Assembly (NCBI GenBank): GCA_030272155.1
Contig: CP126193.1
Coordinates: 1,550,001-1,614,000, forward strand
Length of the DNA: 64,000 nucleotides
Source: Tetradesmus obliquus
Lineage: Eukaryota; Chlorophyta; Chlorophyceae; Sphaeropleales; Scenedesmaceae
Reading direction: 5' to 3'
Below the pieces are notes generated by a model. It was given only the letters and a program-made list of their open reading frames with translations, was not told the origin of the DNA and ran no database searches. The translations under genes and the position numbers were made by a program. Below are positions 22,101 through 35,600 of the stretch, piece after piece (the stretch's first letter is position 1; each line of letters starts with the position of its first letter).

Positions 22101-25100
22101 CATCACCCGATGTGCCAAGCCCCAGCCCATCACCCTCAGCATCACCAGAGCTGCTGCCCAGCCCCAGCCCATCACCCGATGTGCCCAGCCCATCACCTTC
22201 AGCATCACCTGAGGTGCCCAGCCCAAGCCCAAGCCCATCACCTGATGTACCCAGCCCCAGCCCATCACCCGATGTGGCTAGCCCCAGCCCATCACCCTCA
22301 GCATCACCAGAGCTGCTGCCCAGCCCCAGCCCATCACCCGATGTGCCCAGCCCATCACCTTCAGCATCACCTGAGGTGCCCAGCCCAAGCCCAAGCCCAT
22401 CACCCGATGTACCCAGCCCCAGCCCATCACCTGATGTACCCAGTCCCAGCCCATCACCTGATGTGCCAAGCCCATCACCCTCAGCATCACCTGATGTGCC
22501 CAGCCCCAGCCCATCACCAGATGTGGCTAGCCCCAGCCCATCACCTGATGTGCCCAGCCCCAGCCCCAGCCCCAGCCCATCACCTGATGTGCCAAGCCCC
22601 AGCCCCAGCCCCAGTCCCAGCCCATCACCCTCTGCAGTGGTGCGTTGACCCACCTATGCTATGCTGTGTACTTTTTCAGATTTGTACCTCCTGCGTTCTT
22701 ATATATGTGACAGAAGTCCTCACTCCTGCTTGGTTTTTGGAGCCTGTTTGTTCTTTGGCGTGACTTTCGCGCCGGCACTTGATGAGCCTGTCATTCAGGA
22801 GTCCAAGTGGAGCTGGCTTGCCTCGAGTGCATTTGCAGCATATGCCTGGTGATGCTTAAGCTCACATGACGTCACATGATGAGCCTGCTTGGACAGCCAA
22901 GCTTAGTATGTGTCCATAACTGAAGCCTTGTCCATTACATCATCTGGGAGTGCTGAGCAATGCTCGTGCTTGCCGCCATACCAGCTGTTGATCTCCCGAC
23001 GCGCCACATGTGCAAATGCAGCAAGTGCACAGATGAGCTCTTGCCCGTTTTGCTGTGCTGTTGCTGCAGCCTACCTGTGCTGATACAAATGTGACAGAGC
23101 CAGGAGACCAGCAGTGGGCCTGCGGGAGCGCAGCTTTCAACACGGCCAATGCTAATGTCTTGCCACCAGACGACCTGGCATGCTGCCTAGTAAGTATGTC
23201 TAAAATCACCTGCCCTACAGGCCAGCTGCACTTCACTGTGAACACATGGCCTTCACAGGCTTTACGCTCAACAGTGTGTTGCCAAGTCCTTGTGTTTTAC
23301 TAGCTCATGCACAGAAGAGCATAGGCTCAAGGCGGCTTGCGGTTGATGCGTAGGACTTGTAACTTGCGGCAGTGCGTGGCCAGGTAATGTAGTGCCACCG
23401 CTTTGCATATCCTGTACAGCTCAAAGCTGCAAAAAATTACAATCACTGACACCATGCTGGACTTTTTGCTCCATGCTGCAGCCCACATGTCGGGATACCA
23501 ATGTCACGCAGAACAGGGCCCAGAACTTCCTCTGCTCTGTCGGCACACTGCTCTACCCCGACACCTACAATAGCACAGTCATAAACCAGACGATCTGCTG
23601 TGCGGTGAGCGCTGCGGCAGGGGTGATCGCACAGCATTGTTTTTTCTACAGCGCTTGTGGCCAACTGTGCGGCATGAAACGTTGTTAGTGTTGGAGCTAG
23701 CAGCGCCACATCCCAATCAGCAAGCTGATCTGCCAAATTGCTGCAAGTTGTTTATCCGCAAGTGGCTGCATGAAGCTGCATGCGCTGCTTCAAAGCACCC
23801 AAGAATGCAACAATGTGCATTCCTCAGGATGCTACTGAGCAAGCATGCTACTGGTGCGGTGTGCAGGAGCCGCCAAGGTTTCCTACATGCAGCGATACTG
23901 ATGTGTTCAACACAGCAACCACCCAGTTTGTACCCTGGGAATGCGGCCCTGCCAATGTGTTCAACATGAGCGCCGCAAATGCTCTGAACCCCAGCCACAC
24001 AACCTGCTGCATGGTGAGGGACTGCACACAGCTCATGATTGATTGATCTTATAAGTTTTGCAGTGCTGTGGATCATTGGTTGAGCAGCCGAGCAAGGATG
24101 TGCTGTTGACAGAGCGTTTGCATATGGCATGTCAGCATGTCAGCATGCTGATCACACTCAATCAAAATGGGCGTCAAAATTATTCATCTGTACCACGACG
24201 TTATGACGTTAGTGGTCATAAGGTAATTGGAGCGCGCGCATGCTGCGGCCTCTGTGGGCGCCTCCAACACCACATCTTCCCTGTGCATGTTGCGGTTGTG
24301 TATGAGCATGCACATAGGGCCCTGTTGTTACGGCGTGTTACTACTACAGTGTTATGGCCGACACAGAGACAGTCGTGGCATGAGTGTTGCTGCTGATTGA
24401 TGCGCTTGTTTGCTCGATGCAGGGCACCTGCACAGATACCAATCCTAACAACGTGGATCGCAATACCACATACGACGGCTGCCACCCGGGTACCGTATTA
24501 AACCCAGCCAATGCCCTGGCCACGAGTCTCAATCGCACAACCTGCTGCATGGTGAGCGCTCGAGAGATGCTTTAAGCAATTCAACTGGTGGTGTTGGTGG
24601 TGCTGCCGCTACTGCTGCTGCTGCAGCTGCACACTTGAAATCGTGTCAAAAAACACGTGTTTGGAAACTTTTTCAGGTAATCATGACTCAGCTTGCAGCC
24701 TGGGCAAGCACTGTCTTTAACACGGCACATCAGTCATCTGCCAGAGTAATGAAGAGATGCTTTTGCAGACCCAGCACAGTCTGCAGTGAGCTAGGGTAAC
24801 AGAGGCTTGTTCTGTGTGCTGGGTCCTTCCCTGCTTCAGGGCGTTGCTGTTGTGACATTTGCAGTTGCGTGGCATTACAAACACCAAGACCTGTGCAGCT
24901 GCCAGCATGTGATGTGTGCAGCTGGCGTTGTCTTTAGCCATAATAATTGACAAACCTCAAAAACAAGCCAAAATCATTTTACTTGTTTCTTGGTTGGTGT
25001 GCACTGTTGCTGCAGGCCACTTGCATTGACACTACAGTCAGATCGAGTGAGAACACAACGTACACGGGTTGCTACCCCGGCACAGTGTACAATCCTGTCC

Positions 25101-25560
25101 TGGCAGGACCGCCCACACAGTCGTTGTGCTGCTCGGTAGGTGGTACTGCATCTTATGTGAAAGACAGCACACAGTTTGAACAAGCTGCCTGTGTGACCTC
25201 ACTTGTAGCCATCAGCTCCTTGTTGTTTGCGGAAAGCACACATTTGCTGTCATGCTGTGTTTAGAAGGGCCAGCAGAGCTCATGTGCCGAGCATGAGCAG
25301 CATGCACACCCTTGCACACTGCACGCCAGAGGTCTTCCAAGAAACTTTCAATGTGTCTTTTGAGACCTTGCATTACATGCTGCTCTGTGTGCTGCCCTTA
25401 TTTCGCAACGCAGCCTACGTGTCAAGACACAGACGTGACAACGGCAACAAACGACACCTTCAATTGCAATCAGATAGATATAAACCTTGAGTTCAACCAG
25501 GCCAATGCGCTCAGCACCAACGTCACACAAGAGACGTGCTGCAAACCTCTTTTTGGATGA
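19192..25560 (+). CDS. Secreted (Ser-Pro)n glycoprotein with six C-terminal cysteine modules
   Basis: Exons 19192-19338, 19629-19811, 20373-20568, 20967-22639, 23070-23189, 23482-23604, 23867-24013, 24423-24551, 25016-25135 and 25414-25560 join in phase into 994 residues. A signal peptide (LQVLVLALLAGSFHLAAA) leads to a ~200-residue Cys- and sequon-containing domain I do not recognise, then about 500 residues of SPSPSP/SPDVP repeat, then six modules of 40-49 residues. Each module is one phase-0 exon with the pattern (P/A/G)TCxDT(N/D/T)...C...NA...(T/S)xCC and N-x-S/T sequons. Ser-Pro rods of this kind are hydroxylated and O-glycosylated in algal cell-wall and matrix proteins (pherophorin-like architecture, but I do not see a pherophorin domain). 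Probable role: extracellular matrix, with cysteine modules binding sugar or protein or cross-linking. Start chosen for the signal peptide; 19629 is the acceptor that keeps phase. Confidence 0.8.
19884..19930 (+). repeat. Extra copy of an exon end and its 5' splice site
   Basis: The stretch GTGGTGGCAGTACGCCAGCC... followed by a GT donor at 19772-19817 is repeated at 19884-19930, with related flanking sequence (GTGCCAGCTT...TGTCATGGC) repeated again near 19970-20000. Here the donor side, not the acceptor side, has been copied. The offset of 110 bp would shift the frame. Confidence 0.83.
21115..22639 (+). repeat. CCCCAG/CATCAC-based coding minisatellite (Ser-Pro rod)
   Basis: The 5' part (about 21115-21500) is nearly pure AGCCCC hexamer. 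The 3' part is made of longer units encoding SPDVPSPSPS-type motifs. Segments starting at about 22136 and 22301 form a ~165-bp near-identical tandem pair, so the array has expanded recently. The complementary strand carries runs of GGGG spaced by two bases. Confidence 0.95.
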
Positions 25561-28500
25561 GGATGCTGCTGCTGCGTGCGCACCCCTGCTCAGCGACTTG
25601 TGCTGCACTGCTGACACACGCCATGCTCTTAAATGGCAGCATGCCATGCGATGTACAGGCGGTGTGGCATGCACTGTACAGCAGCTCACCTACAGTAAAT
25701 GCATTTCATTGCAGCATCCTAAGGAATGTGCTTACAGAAATGATGACTCGAGTCCTCTGCCGCTGCAGCAGCAGCCCGGAGAACTGCCAGCAGTGCGCTG
25801 TTTGGTGCTCTCCTGTTATGGCATGAGTGGTGCGCTGCATGTGTTGTGTCAACAGTGAGGAGGGAATCAAACATGTTTGTTTACTAGGGACAGTGCTGAG
25901 CTCACTAGGGCCTTGCTTGTGGCTGAGAGCCAGTACCCCAATCACCCGGGTTAATGGCTTGCTTGTGCCGTGCAACAGGGTACTGGGGTGGTGGTGGGGT
26001 CAGCAGTGCCTCAAGCAGCGCTGTGCAGTGCTATGTCTGCTGCATACGGATGGGTGCAGTGCATTTCAGGGGATGATCGGGATGGGGGTGTTATGTTTGT
26101 GTGCTTGCACTTGCTCACGCATGTGGGTGATTTGTGGGCGGGATGTCTGGCCGGCGCAAAAGCTGCAAAGTAGCATGTTGCGCTACTGCGATGCAGCTGC
26201 AGTCACCAACCGCGGGTGGCCAACTGTGCATGCTGGTGTTCAGTAGTCTCTCAAGGGCGCACATAACGGTGGCATGATATCCGCATGTGGCTGACAACCA
26301 TCCATTGTACAGTGCTAGTCAATCATGCATCCTGCCACCCTGCAATCAGCAGCTCCACACTTTGGTTGCAGCCTTGGCCTACTGCTGCTGTCTGCAGCAG
26401 TGCTCTCCAGGCGCTGATGCAGTCCGTCCCTTCTGCCTTACCTCCTGTCTCCATGACGTACAAAGGAATGCGCGCGTTTTCGTTTGTTGTTTCTGCTTAC
26501 TGTTCTGGATAGCCAGAGCTTAAACAGGACGGGGCAGCCTGATCTGCTTCCATGAGCCTTCTGCTGGCTCTTGGCCAGGGTGCCTCGCTTGTGTTGATAA
26601 ACTTAACTCCTTTCTCATGTAAGCATGTGGGTCAAACATGCGTCATAAACCTAGTTGCAGGCACATACATACTGTCACGCCTGTGCTTGTTGTGCCTCTG
26701 CTTGGACATTAGCGTATAATTGTGTGTAAACCTGTGCATGCCTGTGTTTGCATCGTTTAGTTTGTAGAAGCTTGATGTGCATGCCAGCAGTTTGTGGGTG
26801 TGTGTTGGTTGACTTTCTGCAGCTGTGGTGGCCTCCTCAGAGATAAACAATAATGGGCTATTGTGTTGTGTCTGGCAAAAGCAAAGCAGCCTGCACGTCA
26901 TCATCTACTATGCTATATACACACCCCGTACATCACATATTTGACACGCAGCACGTGTTGCTCTTGAAGCATCACCCACGCTCATGTTGGGCTGAACACC
27001 TTGTACTGCTTTTAAAGTGCTTTGCCAACTACTTACGGCATTTGATACAGTACAACAGCTGTGGCGTGCGCGGCAGTAACTGCTTTGTGGGACTGGCACA
27101 GCTGTCGTGCAGCTACATATGAAGACACTGCTGCTGCTGCAGCAGCAGCAGCAGCAGCATACCAGGGTGCAGACATATGCATTCAGCGCACGGGGCCGCT
27201 TGAGGTTTGTGCAGCAATACTGCAGCGCAACAGCACAACCCATGTGTGTTTGCGGTTCATGGCGCGTGTTTGTGTCTGCGCTCAGCGTGCGCAATCACAG
27301 TGCTGTGCAGCTGGCGTGCTGGCGTCTCTGCTGCAATGGTGTTTTGCAACATGCAGTGTGTGCTCAGCACAGTGTAGAAAATGCGCTGCCCGCCAGCTGG
27401 GTGTGCAGGCTGAACGTCACGTGGGACGCTGCGCAGCATGCATAAACGGTCCACATGCTGCGCAGAGTGCATGCGAAATGCACCTTCCATTGCTGGGCAG
27501 CATGTTCGGGGCAGCGCTGTGATAGTACAGCTGGAAATCTTGAAATGGGCATGGAACACAGATAGGTAGGTATGTTGTTTATTGGCATTGTTGCAGTGCA
27601 GCTGTTTGAGCCTCCAGGCAAAGCTCCGCAGAGGCAGCTAGCCGTGGTTAACAGCTTTGCTCTGCTGCTGTTGCGGTTGTGGTTGCTCTGGCTGCTGTCA
27701 TTGAAGCACTTGATAGCATTGAAATTGTCACTTGTAAGGTTGTGACTGCAAAGCCAGCAGTCACCGGCATGTGGGCACAAGAGCGGCTTTGTGCTGCTTC
27801 GACCGTTGATGCTATCTCCGCACACCAACAAATGTTGTTCCGTACGTTATATATCACTACGATATAGCTTCAAAGTAGCATCAACACCCCTCATGCGGGC
27901 CATATGGGCTCAATACATTACAAAGCCGTTCTTGCTCGTACGGACGCTGGAGGCAGCACTCGCTTAGCACTCAGCGCATGTCACAAGCCCCGAAAGAGCA
28001 AAACACTATCATCAGTTGTACGTAATATCATGAAGCAGGTTCCCGTATGCCATGGACTTGCAGCGCGTCCACCGACACAGCTACCGTAGTGTTGCCGGCA
28101 CCACACAGGCAGTTCTTGCTGCCAAACACACGCTCAATGCTTGTGTGCGTGCTGTATTGGTCTTGATGACGGCTGCCTATTCATCCAGATACGTGACTTT
28201 GATGCATGTCACACGTCAGCAGCCCGCAAAGCCGCTGCATCCAAGCAATTGGTTGCAACCTACAGCACTGCTGGAGCCAGCATGCTGGCTCTTCTGGTGC
28301 TTGTTGCAGCTCACTGCTGCGAGGCATCCTCGACAACTTGTGTAATTGGCGTGACGAGGAGTAGCTGCTGTTGCTGACTTGAAGTTTCAGCCCACAACGA
28401 GTGTGGCGTGACTGCGTGACAGCGGCGTGACGAGTGTGGCGCGACACACTTGACAAGCAGTGACGATGCATGAAAGAGTTAGTCAACTACACTCCTGGCA

Positions 28501-29654
28501 GGCGCCACCACTGCTAGAGCATATGCATTGCAGGGAAGCAAGATGCAGGTCTGTCTGTCCAAGAAGCTTGGTTTTTGCATCCTCAACAATGTTGCATCCT
28601 CAGTGCCAAGATTACAACTTGGAATAAGCCTAACCAACTGCCCCAGCCAGATCTCGCACAGCAGACATCACCAACAGTCAGCTCATACAGCCATTGACCA
28701 GGTGCTAGGGAGGCTGCTCATCACTTCACCCAATCCTGTCAGCACTCACACACAGCCTGTGTGGCTGTGGCTGAGCCTGTGCTGTAATGTGCGGCACATC
28801 TGTAGCAGTACTACTGCTAGGTCAGCACCCGATAGGGTATACCCTACGTAGCGACCAGTAGCGTCAGTCTTCCTACGCTGGCCTACCTACGCTGGTCACG
28901 TCAGGTCAGTGCCTAGCTCTTGCTAGCAAACCCTTACCACAACAAGTCATAACATGCACGCTGACGATGGCGTTGATGCTATGGCTTGATGAGTCACATG
29001 ATGATGATGATGATGATAACATGCACGCAGATGTACGAAGCACAGTCATAGTCTTGTCCACGCACTGCTGTCATCGGGGCTCCCTTATTCAGGGGGCGCC
29101 AGGTGTCACCGCCAACATGACGCCATGCCTGCTACGCTGCTGACAGTTACGTAACCATCGTGTCACACCGCGCGCAGGCACACGTGCACAGAGTCTCTAC
29201 CCCTATCCCTGCTTGAGCGCTGCACCGGTAGCAGCTGTGCGTGGCATGTGCGCTATCATGCCTGCAGCCTTTGAAAATCAATGCCAGTGTCGTGAGTCAA
29301 GTCACAGCCAACCACATCCCTGACACACCGCAGCAGCACACGGCCAACACATGCAGCGTACACCCCTGCATAGAAGCGCGCAGTTAAAACAGAAGGGCAG
29401 ACCACCACCTTGAACCTCCAAGCAGTGCCTGGCTACAACCCAGCTGTTCCTCTGTTTGACTGCCTGCCTGAACACCTACCAGGCGAGGTAGCACCTCACC
29501 ACCTGGCCGTTTAGCTTTCTGCTGGCGCACGTCGCCTTGCCTGGCCAGATAACAGACAGAAGGTGGCCACACAAACTGGCACGCATGTGGTACCACCTTG
29601 CTGTCCGCATCAACTGCTGTGACAGGCAACCTCAGGCCTCTCAGTGCAGGCCTC
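25561..29654. other. 4-kb gene-poor interval between convergent genes
   Basis: Lies between the stop of the Ser-Pro gene (+) and the stop of the coiled-coil gene (-), so both 3'UTRs are here. TGTAA on the + strand occurs at about 26726. The many 60-150 codon open frames are rich in Cys, His and Trp, lack family motifs and look like chance. The second copy of a 43-bp dispersed repeat is at 28966-29008. Confidence 0.6.
28966..29008 (+). repeat. Dispersed 43-bp repeat, second copy of 18174-18216
   Basis: GATGGCGTTGATGCTATGGC followed by TTGATG and a GAT-triplet run; two mismatches to the copy 10.8 kb away. The flanking sequences differ, so it is a short dispersed element rather than part of a long duplication. 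Confidence 0.85.
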
Positions 29655-32600
29655 TCAGTGCAGCTCCTCTATCTGCGTGTGGGGCTGCACAGCCTCCGCT
29701 GCTGCTGCTGCAGCCGCGTGCACCTGGTCCAGCATGCTGGCCTCTGCTGCTGTGCTGGAGATCATCATGTCCAGCACCTGCACCGTGTCAGGCTCAAACC
29801 CGGCACGCACCGCGCCCTGCACAGCAAGCGAAGGTGGGCCACCCAATCCTTGACAAGATGATTAACTAAACGTTCTCTGCCATTGTCGAGCTGCTGTGCA
29901 CTCCACATTCCACACATCAATGCACAACAAGATACAGAAGTCATAAATGCGAGGACCACCTTGTCCACACTCCTCACCTCTGGCTCCATGTAGTTTGTCT
30001 GCTTCAGCGCGCCGCATGTGATCATGAGCCCCGCCTTCAGGTCCTCGATCGTCTTCTCCTTGGCCATCAGCTCCTCCTGCAGCGCCAGCGTCTGCTGGAA
30101 CAGGATGCTGGTGGTGGCGGAGCCAGCGATGGTGCGCGCCTGATTGGGGACGGCCTCAGCCTGCTTGGGGAGGTGGGAGGGGTGGTACGGGGAAGATGGG
30201 GAGACGGTGCACATGGCAAGCGGTGATTTGGAGCCAGTACACAGGCAGCATGTATGCATGCATCATGTGCACATGCCTGGCAGAACTGTGCGGCGTGCAA
30301 CCAGCAAGCCCGCGTCCTGTCCACCTGGTAGTGCGTTTGACGAGTGAACTGAGCTAGATTATCAGCAGCAGAGTTGTGCGCAGCGTGCATTTTGATCAAG
30401 TAGGCAGCCTGGCAGGCGCCTGGGCCGCAACTCACCTGCTGTGCGTGATGGAACTCGGCCGCCTTGTGCAGCGCCTTCTCCATCTCAGCCATCTGCAGCC
30501 GCAGCTGCTGGTTCTCATGCCGCAGCTCCTGCACCTGCAGCACACGCAGCGGCACAACGGGCCACACGCATGTTGAGCGGAGAGGTCCAAACGGCCGCAG
30601 GGGATACGCAACGATCCGCACAGCGCAACAAGTGCCAGCATGTCATGGAACAACGCACACCTTGTGGTGTTCGCATTGGTGAGACGCTGACGTCAGCTTG
30701 TATGCCAGTCAAGCAAGCAACAGAAGCAGCTCCGAGTGTGAGCCAGCTGCATCAGTGCTGTAGCCAACAGAAAGCATGCTGAGAATGTCGCTGTGCTTTG
30801 CTGCAGCCACTGCAGCTCCTGGCCTCACCTGCTTGTCCTTGGCCACCTCCACATCCATGCCAGACCCCTGCAGCAGCAGCATGAGAGTGCAGCAAGAGGT
30901 GCGGAAACATAAGTCGAGCTGACCAGTCAGCTAGCCATCTTGCACCGTGCCAGGGCTGCCATATATACGCACACAACGTATTGCGCACTGTAAATCCAAG
31001 GCACGCGTCCCTCCAGCACACTGCTGCACACAGCATGTGCTGATAGAAAACAACAACAGCCTGTTGCAGACTCACGTGGCCCGTGGTCAGTGCCAGCTGC
31101 AGCTCCTCCTTGTACGCGTCACGCTCCTGCTGCAGCTGCTCCAGGTGCTGCTCCGCCTCGCTCTTGTAGTGCTTGTACTCGTTGGACACCTGGAGAGACC
31201 AGGCAGCAGCAACACAGGCTGTTTAGGAAACATCTTGATAGAATCCGCACACACTCGACTGCAGCCAGCTGGGCGCGTTGGTGTCAACGGGCATTTGTCA
31301 TGCACGAGCTGTTGTGGTGAACGCGCAGCATGCTTTTGAAAATTTGCGGGCAGTGGGCTTTCCTGCAACTCTCTATGGTAGCACCAGTGGCAAAGTAGCC
31401 TGTTGTTGACATCAAAGATTGCATTCTGCATGTAAGCAACCAAGCAAAGTGGCCGGCGAACGGTGAATGTGACTAGGATGGTGTTGTGCAGCAGCAGACA
31501 GCAGCCTCACCTGGTCCAGCAGCCTGTGTCCCCTGAAGGCCATGGCCTCCGTGTTGCGGCGCGCGTCCTGGTAGCAGCCCCAGATGCCCTGCAGGTTGGC
31601 AGCCAGCCGGTGGCCGCCGTGCGACTTGAGCAGCGCGCGCCGCAGCTCCTCGTACGTCTTCGTCTCCTGCAGGACAGCACATCAAGATGTAGTCGTGATA
31701 TAAAGGGAGCACAGCCCATTTTGGAGCGAATGACAGGCTCAGTGGGCAACCAACAAATCCAACCCCATAGACCGCAGGGAGCAAGAAGTTAAGCAGGTTG
31801 CCGCAGGTCTGCAAGCCGTGGCCTTTGTGCTCGCCAAGCAGGCCATGTACATGACCGCCTGCTCGCAGTTACAAATCATCGTCCTACAGCAGCGCCACCT
31901 AGCCCCACTACTACTGGTATTGCACACCTAACACTGCATTGTAAGCAAGCGGGCGCCCAGACACTGCATTGGACAGCTGTGCACTGTCAGCTGCAAGATG
32001 ACCTTCCAGCTGCCACTCAACCACGGCCGCTTTCTGCACAACATCGGTACATAAACAATCGCTCAATTGCGCAGCGTGGCCGCACCTCTGCAGGCATCAC
32101 AGACTCATACACGTAGAAGGATTCAGGCTGGGGCGGTGGCTCGGCCGCTGCGCTGCGCTTGCCGCTGCCAGCAGCACGCCGCCCTGCTGATGTGCCACGC
32201 TTGCCAGCACCTGAGCTAGCAGACTCTGGCTTGCCTGCAAATCAACAATATGATTGTCAGCAGGGCGAACGCTGGCTAGTCACTGGGCGTACTGCAGCGA
32301 ACAATTCAACAGACGGAAACAGCTTGACTACAGCACAGTATAGCAGCCACCAGCCTCTCAGCCCCAGCTGCTGTTGCAGGCAGACAGGCTGCCAGGTCTA
32401 TCCGCCACATGCTGCGCATAGCTGGCGGCGTTGTGGATTGTCACTGCTGTGTACTGCCCCCGCTCACCGTCATTCGCGCCCGCCCTGGCCCTGCTGCGGT
32501 GCGCCTGCTCCTCTGCGTGCCCACTGAACTCCAGCAGCAGCTGCTGCTCGTGCTGCTGCTCCTCTGCCAGCTGCTGCTCCTGGCACTCCTGCTCCAGCTG

Positions 32601-35600
32601 CAGCTGCTGCTGCTGCTCCTCCTCCAGCTGCTGGTCCTCTTCTGCCTGCGCCAGCACTGGCGTGAGGTCCAGCCGGGGGACCTTGGCCAGGCTGCTGCGC
32701 AGCTTGGATTCACTCCTGCAGATACACACGACAGCACACGCAAATTGCGTGTAGATTAGCCCACCCAGCTGCTGCCAACCAGCCAACAGCCAAGCATTCA
32801 ATACAGAGAAACACACAAGGGTGGCGGCTAGAGCTGCAGACAAAGCACAAGCAGATGCAGCTGTGGCCATCACTGGCCACATCACGCACTGATGGCAAGC
32901 CGTGATCAGCAACTGAGAGCCACCTACCCTGGAGTGAAGCGCAGCGCTTTGCTGGGGCTACTGGAGGCGGGGGTGGCCATCAGCGGCGCTGCCATGCTGC
33001 CCTTGTTTGTGCGCTGCTGCTGCTGCGCAGCTGCTGGTGTTGCCGCTGCATCATCTGCCGCAGCTGCCTCTGCTGGCGTCGGCTTGCTGCCGCTGCCGCC
33101 GCACACGCTGCTGGCTTTGCTCTTCAGCAGCTGGCTGCACACAGCTGCAGCGCCCTTGGGGCTGCTGTGCTCGCCGCGCCTGTGCCTGGGCGGTGACGCA
33201 AACTGCGCAGAAGCCTCCTCCTCCTCCAGCCTATGCAGTGGCAGCATTAAACCCTTGGCAGCCACAGCCACAGCGGCGCTGTCGATGCTCACTGCACTAC
33301 CCTCCCTAGACAAGCCCGCAGCACCATGCAGCGCATGCATGGAGGTCTCGCGGGTGATGTCCCTGGACGCCTCACGAGACAAGCTGCCGTCCCCATATGC
33401 CAGGCTCGCTCCGCTGACTTCACGCGGCAGCAGCGGAGGGGCCATGTCTCCGGCAGCCGCTGCTGCCACAGCCGAGGCAACTGAGCCAGCCGAGCGCTTG
33501 CCAGCCACTAGCGGCGTGCTGCTGAAGTCCACATCTGGCAGCCTCACATTCGCTGCATTGCCGGCTGGCGTGCCGGCAGGTGCTGGTGGGATAGGTGTGC
33601 CAGGTGCAGGGTGCATTGGCAGCAGTGAGCGGCGCTGCTGCTGCGGCGTGCACTGCGCAGCAGCCGCAGCAGCCTGCTGCTGCTTGTGTGCTGGCAGTGT
33701 TGTGGGGCCTGGAGGGCTGGCGACAGCTGACATGTTTGAGATGCGCCCAAGGAAAGGCGAAGCAACGCTGCTGCTGCTGCTCTCCTGCTCAAGCTTGGCT
33801 GCTGCCCCTGCTTTACCAGGCGGCAGCGGCAGGGCCACCAGCGGGGTGCAGCTGTTGTCCTCCTGCTCGCGTGTGCGCAGGAGCCCTGGAGTAGCTGGGG
33901 AGCTGCCCAACAGGCCTCCTAGTGAGAGCTTGGGCACTGGCCGCACAGCTGCCGCAGTGCTGCTGCCGCTGCAGCTGCTAGCGGCTGCAGCACCAGTTGC
34001 TGCCGTTGCTCTGGCTTCTGCAACCGCAACTGCAGCTGGCGTATGCTTGTACCCACTTCTATACCTGTCCTGCAGTGTGGGGATGCCCATGGCACTGCTG
34101 CCAGCAAGGGCTTTGGCATTGCTGCTGCTGCTGCCACCTGTAGCTGCTGTGAGCGCAGGCAGCCGTGGGCCTGCTGCTCGCTGCCCAGCTGGTGCCACTG
34201 GCTTCAGCTTTGTTGGGCTGCCAGCACCACTGGATGATGCCTTGCTGCCGCTGCCAAACGCACCAGCTGCAGACGGCAGTGATCGCGTGGCTGCGCGCAT
34301 TGCAGCAGTGCCAGGGCTGCTTGCAGGACTCCTTGCGCCTGGCACGCGGCTGGCAGGGCTAGCACAGCGGTTGCCTGTTGCGGTGCTGCTGCTGCTGCTG
34401 CTGCTGGCAGCTGCATCAGAGCCACGCATCCTGGTCATGTGTCGGCTCTGAGCCGAAGAGCTGCTGGCCAGCACACTGCTCGTGCTGGCGCGTGCCCTGC
34501 TGCCCGGTGTTGTGCCTGAGGCGGCACCTCCCGCTGCTGCCGCAGCACGTGCAGCTGGGTTGGGTGTCTTGCTGCGCTGGGCTGCTGCTGCACTCACCTG
34601 GTGCTGAGCAAACCTCGACTGCAGCTTGTCTGCGCTCATGCGTGGCGCAGAGGTGCTGCGCATGGCAGCGGACGCCGCAGCCGCGCTCCTAGCTGCTGCT
34701 GGCACCCGCTGCGGGCTCACGCCAGCGCGCGTGGCTGCTGTGCCTGTTGCTGTTGCTGAGCTCCTGGCACCTGCTGGCACACGCTGTGGGCTGGCACCAG
34801 CTCGGCCTGTTGCGGCAGCTGGCAGTCCACCTGCACTCCTAGCAGCAGCAGGCACGCGCTGCGGACTGGCATAAGCACGAGCTGCTGCTGACCCTGGCGA
34901 TGGGCCTGACGGGCTGCTGCTTGACACGTGGCGCACTGCGCCGGGCGCTGATTGGCGCATTGGGCTGGGCTTGCGCGTTGAGGCTGCTGCTGGCGCTTCA
35001 ATGCGGCTGCCGAAAGCATACTGCGTCCTGGCTGCAGCTGCAGCTGGTGCTGCCAGCGAGCGCCGTGCTGGCGAGCCAGCAGCTGCAGCAGGTCCGGCAG
35101 CATTGGCTGCTGCGTCCTGCCCAACTGGCTTCGCCGGCATGCGCCAGTCTGGGCGCTTGCTGGGGGAGGCAGCTATGCAAGAGGCGCTGCCACTGCTGCT
35201 GATGCCTGCACTGCCTGGTAGCCTGCTGACAACAGGAGGGCTAGGCGGCCCCGTTGTGGCTGCGGCTGCAGGGCTGGTGGGGATGAGGCTGCCTCCTGGC
35301 GAGCTGTCCAGAATCGATGCCCTTGAGCGGCTGCCTCGCGCGATTGGTGTGGTCTTGGCTGCAAGCCCAGCGCTCTGCAGCAGCTGTGGCACGCTTGAGC
35401 TGTTGCTGCCTGCACCGATGCTGGTGCTCTTGTGAGTGGCAGTTGCTGCGCGCCCAGCCGCAGAAGCGGCAGCTGGCTTGGTGGCAGCTACAGCTGCTGC
35501 AGCGGGGTCTCCTGCAGCAGGGGCATTCATGACACTGCTTGTGCTGCTGCTACCGGTGCTGCTGGGCAGCTTTGACTTGCCCTGTATGAGGCCATTTGCT

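Noticed and set aside
21028-22653. 541-codon minus-strand frame made of GLGLGLG repeats
   Set aside because: It is the complement of the Ser-Pro hexamer array. Hexamer repeats keep all frames open, and the + strand frame fits the spliced gene with signal peptide and cysteine modules.
26853-28851. Several 80-155 codon frames in the 4-kb interval
   Set aside because: No motifs, overlapping on both strands and low-complexity Cys/Ala content; no splice partners found.
32892-34451. 519-codon + strand frame, Leu/Ala/Ser-rich
   Set aside because: Shadow of the 3-kb minus exon, which has matching splice phases on both sides and continues into coiled-coil exons.
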